From the NCBI GenBank assembly GCA_030266525.1, contig JAJDIC010000013.1:1-38507 (forward strand): a DNA stretch of 38,507 nt, in the 5' to 3' direction. The position numbers were made by a program, and so were the translations under genes. The stretch is from Desulfovibrio sp. OttesenSCG-928-G15 (GTDB taxonomy: Bacteria > Desulfobacterota > Desulfovibrionia > Desulfovibrionales > Desulfovibrionaceae). This document shows positions 27,587 through 34,843 of this stretch, one piece after another (position 1 is the first letter of the stretch; every line of letters starts with the position of its first letter). The notes below the pieces were generated by a model. That model saw only the letters and a list, made by a program, of their open reading frames with translations. It was not told the origin of the DNA and made no database searches.

Positions 27587-28102
27587 TTATTTTTTCTCAA
27601 GCTCGCCCTTGGCTTTATCCAGGGCGCCCTTGGCGTCAGACTTTGCCTTGTCGGCAGCGTCCTTCACATCGGCTTTCGCCTTTTCAGCGGCTTCCTTGAC
27701 ATCGGTCTTGGCTTTGTCCACAGCTTCCTTGGCGTCGGCTTTGGCCTTGTCCGCGGCTTCTTTTACGTCAGCCTTGGCCTTTTCAGCGGCTTCTTTGGCA
27801 TCGGCTTTCGCGTCTTCCACTACTTCCTTGGCGTCGGCTTTCGCCTTGTCAGCGGCTTCCTTGGCGTCAGCCTTTACGTCTTCCACAGCTTCTTTCGCGT
27901 CGGCTTTCGCCTTGTCGGCTGCTTCCTTTACGTCTTCCTTCACACCTTCAACGGCTTTGGCGGCTTCTTCCTTGGCCTTGTCCGCAGCTTGCGCTTCGGT
28001 TTTCTGTGTTTCTTCAGCGGCCTTTTTAGCCGGTTCGGTTTTTTCCTGGTTGCAGGCAACCAGGGCAAGGCCGAGAACGGCCACGCAGAGCAATTTATTC
28101 AT
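27587..28102 (-). CDS. LEA-like 11-residue-repeat lipoprotein
   Basis: The 171-residue protein starts at ATG 28102 after GGAGGAAATATCC. It has a lipoprotein signal ending LALVAC, with Cys17 the lipidated residue and Asn at +2. The rest is almost only Ala, Lys, Glu, Asp and Val, in about twelve 11-residue units like ADKAKADAKEA and VEDVKADAKEA. The pattern resembles group-3 LEA proteins and predicts a long amphipathic helix or coiled coil. It should be anchored in a membrane leaflet facing the periplasm. Asn at +2 makes outer- or inner-membrane sorting uncertain. A role in desiccation, osmotic or envelope stress is plausible from the LEA likeness, not shown. Confidence 0.8.
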   Translation of the reverse strand: MNKLLCVAVLGLALVACNQEKTEPAKKAAEETQKTEAQAADKAKEEAAKAVEGVKEDVKEAADKAKADAKEAVEDVKADAKEAADKAKADAKEVVEDAKADAKEAAEKAKADVKEAADKAKADAKEAVDKAKTDVKEAAEKAKADVKDAADKAKSDAKGALDKAKGELEKK

Positions 28103-28180
28103 GGATATTTCCTCCGAAAAAAAACGTGGGGTATTTTCACAGCACATACCGTGAAAAAAAAAGTATACGTAAAAACAAAA

Positions 28181-28196
28181 AACACGCCAGCGTGTT
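28181..28196 (-). terminator. Hairpin plus T-rich tract upstream of the lipoprotein gene
   Basis: AACACGC (28181-28187) and GCGTGTT (28190-28196) pair, and on the minus strand a T-rich tract follows (A-rich at 28171-28180). It points toward the lipoprotein gene about 80 bases ahead, so it may attenuate that gene or end a short upstream transcript. Confidence 0.4.
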
Positions 28197-28222
28197 CTGC
28201 CCGAAAGGTGCCCCCTGCTTCG

Positions 28223-28260
28223 ACAACAGGGAACAACCGGGAACAACCGGGGGCAACCGG
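28223..28260. repeat. Short tandem repeat, 10-base unit
   Basis: About four units related to GAACAACCGG occur in tandem (two perfect copies at 28231-28250, flanked by degenerate ones) between the lipoprotein and the nucleotidyltransferase gene. Confidence 0.7.
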
Positions 28261-28357
28261 GGCCGGTCAGGGCCAATCGGGAGCCTGCTTCTACCACAGG
28301 CCCGGACGATTGCAAATACTATTTGCCTCAAATCGGCTCTCGCTATATTTATTCTTC

Positions 28358-31081
28358 ATGAGCAAGCAGTTACGCCCCAAATGCGTCATTACCGGTCACG
28401 CCAATGCAGACTACGACGCCCTTGCCGCCATGGTTGCGGCGGGAAAATTGTATGACAACGCCACCCTTGTTGCCCCCTCCATGCTTGAGCGGCAGGGTTC
28501 GCATCTTTTTTCCGACAGCATTGCCTACCTGTTCAACCTGGTGCAGCCCAAAAACTGCGATTTTTCGGAAGTGGAAACCCTGGTCATTGTAGACACCCAC
28601 CAAAAAGATCGGCTGGACCATGTGGCTTGCCTGTTGAACAAACCGGGCATCAAAATCCATGTATACGACCACCACCCGGACACGAAAAACGACCTTACGG
28701 CCGACCTGAGTGTTATCAAGGCCTGGGGTTCTACAACCGCCGTACTCACCCATATAATTGAAGATCGAAACATCGCCCTGAGCAATGACGAGGCCACCAT
28801 GCTCGGCCTCGGCATTTTTGAAGACACGGGCGGCTTCACCTTTTCTTCCACCACCGAGCACGACTTTTCCGCCGCCGCCTATCTTCGCCGCTTCGGCATG
28901 GACCTTGAGACCATATCCGAGCTTACCAGCACAGAGCTTACGCGCGAACAGGTGCACATACTTGACCACCTGTTGCGCAACGCCGTTACCCACACCATTC
29001 ACGGCATACCCGTAACCATTACCGACATCGTGCTGGACAGTTTTGTCGGCGACTTTGCCTCGCTTGTGCACACGCTGATCGATATGGAAAACATCAAGGT
29101 ACTCTTCGCGCTGGCTGTCATGGGCGACAGGGTGCACATGATTGCGCGCAGCAAAATTCCCGATGTGGATGCCGGGGTCATTTGCGCTTCCTTTGGCGGC
29201 GGCGGGCACAGCTTTGCCGCTTCCGCCAGCATCAAGGACCAGCCGCTGGCAGAAATAAAGGCCGCGCTCATGGCCTTTCTTGTCTCGGTAATCACCCCTC
29301 AAATGACCGTGGGCCGCCACATGACCGCCCCCGCCATTACTATTGATGAAAGCACCACCATCGGCCAGGCCGAAGAACTGATGACCCGCTATGGCCTGAA
29401 AGCCGTGCCCGTGCTGCGCAAAGCTTCTGACAATATCGGCATGATTGAGCAGCAAATCGCTGCCAGAGCCGTTTCGCACAAGCTCGGCAGCCTTCCGGTT
29501 ACCGATTACATGCAACGCGCCGTCTCAACCCTTGCGCCAGATGATGATTTATATCAGGCCATGGAAATAATCCTCAAACAGCGCCAACGACTGATCCCGG
29601 TGGTCGAGAGCGGGAACGTTGTCGGGGTTCTCACCCGCACAGACGTTATCCGCCTGCTGGTGGACGATACCCTGCACATCCCGGAAGGCACCCCGCTGAC
29701 CCAGGAACATCAGGAACGCAATATTTCCGGCCTGCTCAAACATTCCCTGCCCAAAGATATCATCGCAATCATGGAAGAAGCCGGACGCCTGGGAGATGAA
29801 CTGGGCATGCCGGTTTACGCGGTAGGCGGCTTTGTGCGCGACCTGTTGCTGAAACGGCAGAACCTGGACATCGACTTAAGTGTTGAGGGCGAGGGCATAC
29901 TTTTTGCCGAGACCTTTGCCAAACGGTTGCGCGGCAAGGTGCGCACGCACCACAAGTTCAAAACCGCCATTGTGTTTTACACAGATAAAGACGGTCAGGA
30001 GCAACACCTGGACGTGGCCACGGCCCGCCTTGAGTATTACGAATATCCGGGTGCGCTGCCCACGGTTGAGCTTTCATCAATCAAAATGGACCTTTACCGC
30101 AGGGACTTTACCATTAACGCCCTGGCCATCCAGTTGAACCCCACCCGCTTCGGCACCCTTATCGACCCCTTTGGTGCCCAGCGCGACATCAAGGACAAGG
30201 CCATCAGCGTGCTGCACTCTCTAAGCTTTGTGGAAGACCCCACGCGCATTCTTCGGGCTGTGCGCTTTGAGCTGCGCTTCAATTTCCGCATCGGCATCCA
30301 GACCGAACGGCTGATCAAAAACGCCCTTTCCCTGGACATGCTGGACAAGCTTTCCGGCCCGCGCGTCTTTAACGAACTCAAGCACGTTTTTGATGAAAAA
30401 AACGCTCCCTCCTGCATTCGCAGACTGGACGGGTGGAAGGTGCTTCGCCTCATCCACCCGGTTTTTGCCCTCAACTCCACGCGCGACGTGCTTATTGGCA
30501 ACATTGAGGAAGTGCTCGCCTGGTATCGCCTTTTATACAATGACCCCAAGCCCCAAAACTGGAAAGTATATTTGCTTGGCATGAGCGCCAACGCCAAATA
30601 CCCGGACGTTTCCGACCTTTTGGACAGGCTCGGCTTCATAGAACGGTCCAGAACCGATTTTCTTACCCTGCGCGAAAACTGCCACAAGGCTTCCAGCCGC
30701 CTGGCCTATCTCCAGAAGCAAGGCCCCATGGCCATGAGCCAGATTTACGACTGCCTGCGCTATGTAGAAACCGAAGGTCTTTTGTACCTGATGGCCCGGC
30801 ACGGGCAGGAACACAACATAGGCCGGGATATTTCCCTCTACCTCACCCGTCTGAAATATGTCACCCTGGACATTTCCGGCACCGACCTTGAGCAACTGGG
30901 CGAAGTGCCCGGCCCGCTTTTTGGCGAAGTGCTCAACTTTGTGCTAGCCCAGAAGCTTGACGGCAAAGTGACCACCCGCGAAGAACAGCTTGCCCTGGCT
31001 GACAGGCACATCGCCTCTTTGAGCAAAGACAAGAGCGCGGCCGGGATGAACGTGAAGGAAGTCATCAAAGGACGCACCTGA
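28358..31081 (+). CDS. DHH-CBS-CBS-polynucleotide adenylyltransferase fusion (CCA/A-adding type)
   Basis: I choose ATG 28358 (907 residues); the open frame runs 369 bases further up without family features. Domains: DHH phosphoesterase (GHANADYDALAAM near 13, VDTHQ near 78, YDHHPDT near 103), DHHA1 (FGGGGHSFAAS near 280), two CBS domains (about 310-450), then a class II nucleotidyltransferase (VGGFVRDLL near 490, catalytic DIDLSV near 503, RRDFTINALA and EDPTRILRAVRFE). This matches the long PolyA/CCA family seen in Aquifex-like and deltaproteobacterial genomes. The C-terminal half likely adds A or CCA to tRNA 3' ends. The DHH half may degrade small nucleotides, and CBS may sense adenylates. 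tunR follows 3 bases later. Confidence 0.85.
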   Translation: MSKQLRPKCVITGHANADYDALAAMVAAGKLYDNATLVAPSMLERQGSHLFSDSIAYLFNLVQPKNCDFSEVETLVIVDTHQKDRLDHVACLLNKPGIKIHVYDHHPDTKNDLTADLSVIKAWGSTTAVLTHIIEDRNIALSNDEATMLGLGIFEDTGGFTFSSTTEHDFSAAAYLRRFGMDLETISELTSTELTREQVHILDHLLRNAVTHTIHGIPVTITDIVLDSFVGDFASLVHTLIDMENIKVLFALAVMGDRVHMIARSKIPDVDAGVICASFGGGGHSFAASASIKDQPLAEIKAALMAFLVSVITPQMTVGRHMTAPAITIDESTTIGQAEELMTRYGLKAVPVLRKASDNIGMIEQQIAARAVSHKLGSLPVTDYMQRAVSTLAPDDDLYQAMEIILKQRQRLIPVVESGNVVGVLTRTDVIRLLVDDTLHIPEGTPLTQEHQERNISGLLKHSLPKDIIAIMEEAGRLGDELGMPVYAVGGFVRDLLLKRQNLDIDLSVEGEGILFAETFAKRLRGKVRTHHKFKTAIVFYTDKDGQEQHLDVATARLEYYEYPGALPTVELSSIKMDLYRRDFTINALAIQLNPTRFGTLIDPFGAQRDIKDKAISVLHSLSFVEDPTRILRAVRFELRFNFRIGIQTERLIKNALSLDMLDKLSGPRVFNELKHVFDEKNAPSCIRRLDGWKVLRLIHPVFALNSTRDVLIGNIEEVLAWYRLLYNDPKPQNWKVYLLGMSANAKYPDVSDLLDRLGFIERSRTDFLTLRENCHKASSRLAYLQKQGPMAMSQIYDCLRYVETEGLLYLMARHGQEHNIGRDISLYLTRLKYVTLDISGTDLEQLGEVPGPLFGEVLNFVLAQKLDGKVTTREEQLALADRHIASLSKDKSAAGMNVKEVIKGRT

Positions 31082-31084
31082 GCC

Positions 31085-32224
31085 ATGACTGACCTGGCAT
31101 CCTTCATTGACGCGGCTGGAGTTGACGACCTCAAGCTCATTCTGGCCGAAGTGGAAAACCGGCTGACACAGGCAGGCGCCTTGACCCGCATGCGGGTGCA
31201 AGGCTTCGGCAGCGTAGACGTGAGCGACGGCACAAAGCACCTTACACCGGAAGAAATGACCCTTGCGGAAAATGCCTTTGAAGCCTGGTTCCGCGCAGCC
31301 GCCAACAAGGACCAGCGCCGCTCCCGCAGCCGGGTTTTACTGGCTTTCCTTCTTGTGCGCCATGGCGGCCTGCGCCTGGGCGAAGCCCTTGCCCTTGATG
31401 ACGGCAAAGACTTTCATTTCCATACCAACACCCTGCAAGTGGGCGGCAACCATGCTCGGCTGGTGCTTTTTTCCCGGCGGGTCATGCGCGTCATGCAGGC
31501 CCTTGTGGAATCCCCTCTTTTCGCTGACATGCGCGGAAACATCCTTACTCTGGACCAAGGCTATTTGCGGCGGGTGTTTTCTCACAGGGCAAAAGAATGC
31601 GGACTGCCCAAAGGTTTGTGCAACCCGCGCACCCTGCGCCTTTCCAGGCAGATAGAACTCTTGCGCGGCGGCGTTCCCGCCCAAGTGGTTGATGTGTATA
31701 TGGGACGACAAAAGCCGCCAGGCCTGAGCCAGGCTCTGGATTTTCCCACCACAGCCGTACAGCGCGTAATCCAGCAATACATACAAAGGGAGGATGCCAT
31801 GAAAACCAGCGCTCGCAACGCCTTTACCGGCAAGGTGACAAATATCAGACAAGACAGTGTCCTGGCCGAAGTGGAACTGACCACCCTGAACGGCCTGCAT
31901 GTGGTTTCAGTAATCACAGAAGACAGCCTCACCGCCCTCGGGCTGGAGCAAGGCAGCGCTGTCACCGCCACGGTAAAAGCCCCCTGGGTTATTCTGACCG
32001 AACTGCAAAACGGACTGAAAACCAGCGCCCGCAACCAGTTTCCCGGCACGGTAGCCACGGTAAAAGCTTCGGATATTGCCTGCGAAGTCGTGGTAGACCT
32101 TGATGCGGGCGGCTCTGTATGCGCACTGATTACCAGGGAAAGCCTGGAAAAACTCGCCCTTGCCCCCGGTAAGGAAGTGCTGACCATGTTCAAGGCATTT
32201 TCCGTTATCCTCAACATCGAGTAG
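31085..32224 (+). CDS. tunR: TunR-type tungstate/molybdate-responsive regulator
   Basis: This 379-residue protein joins a tyrosine-recombinase-like domain (about 60-235; GLRLGEALAL and NPRTLRLSRQIELLRGG) to two Mop/TOBE oxyanion-binding domains (about 240-305 and 313-378, starting KTSARNAFTGKV and KTSARNQFPGTV). The active site is lost: the His of HxxR is Arg182, the LGH His is Arg208, and no Tyr nucleophile is found, so it should bind DNA without cutting. This architecture is that of TunR, reported in sulfate-reducing deltaproteobacteria to control modABC or TSUP-type transporter genes. No such transporter lies in this window. It is coupled to the upstream nucleotidyltransferase gene. Confidence 0.88.
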   Translation: MTDLASFIDAAGVDDLKLILAEVENRLTQAGALTRMRVQGFGSVDVSDGTKHLTPEEMTLAENAFEAWFRAAANKDQRRSRSRVLLAFLLVRHGGLRLGEALALDDGKDFHFHTNTLQVGGNHARLVLFSRRVMRVMQALVESPLFADMRGNILTLDQGYLRRVFSHRAKECGLPKGLCNPRTLRLSRQIELLRGGVPAQVVDVYMGRQKPPGLSQALDFPTTAVQRVIQQYIQREDAMKTSARNAFTGKVTNIRQDSVLAEVELTTLNGLHVVSVITEDSLTALGLEQGSAVTATVKAPWVILTELQNGLKTSARNQFPGTVATVKASDIACEVVVDLDAGGSVCALITRESLEKLALAPGKEVLTMFKAFSVILNIE

Positions 32225-32382
32225 GAAAACGCCTTTTTTTCCATCCGGACCGCGTTGCCGTGTCCATTTTTTCAAAGAACAGAACCGAAGCCGCTGCAAG
32301 AATGGACGTGCGCCATGCCAGATGGAAAAGCTTGACGTTTCCTCGGCGTGACTGTTGCTTTTGAAAGCAGGAAGCATATTGC

Positions 32383-32415
32383 AAAGGCCGTGAACGCGTT
32401 GCGTTCACGGCCTTT
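32383..32415. terminator. Bidirectional hairpin between tunR and the amidase
   Basis: A perfect 13-base stem (32383-32395 with 32403-32415) begins AAAGGCC and ends GGCCTTT, giving short A/T ends on both strands. It lies between two converging genes. Confidence 0.7.
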
Positions 32416-32455
32416 ATTGGGGGAATGCGGTTCTCTGTGAGGGGATACTCCCGGC

Positions 32456-34039
32456 TTATTCCTTGTTCCGGTAGTCCGGGAAGCTGTTTGCGTTGTAGAG
32501 CTTGGGACCTGCCTGGGAAAAGGCGTAGCCTACGCGGAAGGCAGCCAGGTCGTCATAGGTGTTGCCCACGACCTGCACACCCATCGGGACGTTGTTGCTT
32601 GCAAGGCCAGCAGGAATATTCAGTATGGCGTAGTTGTGCAAAAGGTTCCATACCGGGGTCAGCATGAAGCGGATGCCGCGAACGGGTTTTCCGTTTACCG
32701 GCACGGTATCGGTAGTCGGGTCGTGGGTGGCCGGGAAAAACGGCGTGGCAAGGGTGGGCATGATCAGGGTCAGGTAGCCCTTGCCGTATACTTCCTCTTG
32801 CAGTTGACGGTGCAGCCGGTAGGCCAGCTCGTCTGTGGCGTCCAGGTCGGAAGGGCCGCGTTTGCCTATGGATTTGACGTATTCGGCAGCATAGGTGGTC
32901 ATGCCGGGCAGGTCTTTTTCCTTGCCGATAAACATGGTTCCCATACCGGTGGACAAAAGCCCGTCAATGTATGTTTTGGTTATATCCGACTTCCAGCCGA
33001 GTTTTACCACATCCACCGTAGCGCCCTGGCTACACAGCACTTCGGCGGTGGCGTCCATGGATTTGCGCACTTCCGGGTCAATGCCCTCTTCCAGCCATGA
33101 ATCAAAATAATCCATGGCGATTTTCACACCTTGCAGGCCTTCATAGCTACGCGGATATTCCAGCTTCGGACGCAAGGCGTTATGCTCATGCGGGTGAGGA
33201 CCGGTAATGGCGTTTTGCATCATGACCAGATCGTCAAAGCTTCGGGCCAGCGGGCCAAGCGTTTCATACGATATGGCAGATGTGGGTACGCGCCCTGCCG
33301 GGGGCTTGAAGCCGTATACACCGCACATGGCAGCCGGCACGCGGATGGAGCCGCCCATGTCCGATCCGGTGGCAAGCGTGGAAAAGCCCGCGGCAAGACA
33401 AGCCCCGGAGCCGCCGGAAGAACCGCCTACCGCGTAATACAGATTCCAGGGATTGCGGGTTGTGCCCCAAAGGCGCGACCAGGTCTGGCCGTGAATGTAA
33501 TACTCCGGCACAGTGGTCTGCACATGGAATACAGCCCCGGCGTTGCGCAAAAGATCGATAACGGGGCAGTCTTCCTCACAGGGGGGTGCGTCTTTGAGAG
33601 CAATGGCCCCCATGGTCACCCGCCAGCCGCGATAGTCGTTTTCATCCTTCACCGCAACAGTAAGCCCTTCCAGGGGGCGGGCAGAACCCGCCCGGTAGCG
33701 GTCTTCCGCTTCTTTGGCAGCTTTCAGGGCTTCTTCAAAATGCTCGTAGGTTATGGCGTTGACCTGACCGTTAAAGGTCTTGTAGTCCGGCACTTCCTGT
33801 CCGCTTGTGTTCAGCGGGCCGTTATATCGGCTAATCCGGTCGATCTGGGCTTTCAAAACGTCCACAGGAGACAAAGAGCCTTCGGCAAAGCGTTTTATCT
33901 GTTCCGCAGCAGGCATGTACGCCAGGTCTTCCTTGTCCGGCAAAGCGGCAAAGGCGGCCCTGGGCAAGCCCCCGGCTGCAAAAAAAGCGGCCTGCAAGCT
34001 TGCGGCCGCACTCAGTTGCATGAATGTGCGTCTATCCAT
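32456..34039 (-). CDS. Amidase-signature hydrolase with a Tat-type signal
   Basis: The 527-residue protein begins MDRRTFMQLSAAASL followed by a hydrophobic stretch, a twin-arginine-like signal, so export to the periplasm is likely. The amidase catalytic triad is visible: Lys131 (TVAVKDEND), cis-Ser207 in GGSSGGS, and nucleophile Ser231 in GSDMGGSIR, with spacing as in FAAH. Such enzymes cleave amides; the substrate cannot be read from sequence. The start ATG has GGGAGGA a few bases upstream. It is flanked by repeat element B on its upstream side, and no partner gene is adjacent. Confidence 0.88.
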   Translation of the reverse strand: MDRRTFMQLSAAASLQAAFFAAGGLPRAAFAALPDKEDLAYMPAAEQIKRFAEGSLSPVDVLKAQIDRISRYNGPLNTSGQEVPDYKTFNGQVNAITYEHFEEALKAAKEAEDRYRAGSARPLEGLTVAVKDENDYRGWRVTMGAIALKDAPPCEEDCPVIDLLRNAGAVFHVQTTVPEYYIHGQTWSRLWGTTRNPWNLYYAVGGSSGGSGACLAAGFSTLATGSDMGGSIRVPAAMCGVYGFKPPAGRVPTSAISYETLGPLARSFDDLVMMQNAITGPHPHEHNALRPKLEYPRSYEGLQGVKIAMDYFDSWLEEGIDPEVRKSMDATAEVLCSQGATVDVVKLGWKSDITKTYIDGLLSTGMGTMFIGKEKDLPGMTTYAAEYVKSIGKRGPSDLDATDELAYRLHRQLQEEVYGKGYLTLIMPTLATPFFPATHDPTTDTVPVNGKPVRGIRFMLTPVWNLLHNYAILNIPAGLASNNVPMGVQVVGNTYDDLAAFRVGYAFSQAGPKLYNANSFPDYRNKE

Positions 34040-34275
34040 AAAAAATTCCTCCCGGGAATGAGTACCCTTTTAGGTACCAGCGATGAAACCATGGGTCAAG
34101 AAGACTTGGAAGCATTGCAGGGCAATGGCTATACGCAGCCACACGCAGTCAGTCCCTGAAAGACGGAGCAAGGCGGCACTCCCCATATGGGGAGGAAGTG
34201 AAAAAAAGAGGGTGGTGGGGGGAATAGCAGGAAGGCGGAAAAATTTGAAACGCATGAAAGGCATGAAATGCAAAG

Positions 34276-34728
34276 GGCAGTAAGAGCCGTCTGATACGCG
34301 GCTGCCGGAGCCGGTGATGCCTTTCGTGCTCCGGCCGTCCTTGCGGACCGCGCCCCCAGTATTGCCGAGAGTGAATGTTGTGCCAGCGTTAAGCTCCGAC
34401 TGCGGACGGCCTGCCACGAAAGGCATCCCCGACCCACAAAGGACCGAGCGTCTATGTGCCGGAAGTAGCGGCAGGGGGCTCCAAGCCTGGGAAGTTACGG
34501 TACACGCGATAGATCAGGAAGTGTGACGCTGTGGCACTGTGAGGCGAAAGCTGGCGCGTGGCTATGGTGATATTAGGTGTTCGCTAAATGCAGGTCTGTG
34601 GCACAACAGGCCGACAGGAAGTCGGCCCCCGCCCTGTCCCGATAGGGAGTGCCCCTACAGGAAGTAGGGGCCGACCGTCATCCGAAAAAAGAGGCTTTCG
34701 GTACGCGTCTTAGACGGATCGTATTGCC
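34276..34728 (-). repeat. Structured non-coding repeat element, copy B (inverted relative to copy A)
   Basis: This 453-base element fills most of the 34040-34843 gap; the rest holds A/T-rich flanks with CCTTT-like short repeats and no gene. It is the reverse complement of copy A over its length, lacking A's ~47-base insert. The ends at 34276-34300 and 34704-34728 are imperfect inverted repeats with cores CCGTCTGA (34287-34294) and TTAGACGG (34710-34717). The hairpins are perfect here: GGCCGAC/GTCGGCC (34609-34627) and CCCCTAC/GTAGGGG (34652-34670), plus 13-base arms 34316-34328 with 34415-34427. Pairing is kept despite sequence changes between copies. Confidence 0.85.
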
Positions 34729-34843
34729 TTTCCCGCCTTTCCAACCTTAAAGCCGCACAGGCAGGCAAAGGTATAAAAGGCGTGAAAAGCAAAAAAGCAA
34801 ACCTGGCGCAAATATCAGGCAAAATACGTATTACGGAAAAGCC

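Noticed and set aside
27587..28050. Regular repeats that could look like a CRISPR array
   Set aside because: The 33-base units are contiguous coding repeats without unique spacers.
27564..28154. Plus-strand Ala/Ser-rich repeat frame opposite the lipoprotein
   Set aside because: It is the antisense reading of the 33-base repeats; only the minus strand has a lipobox and a ribosome site.
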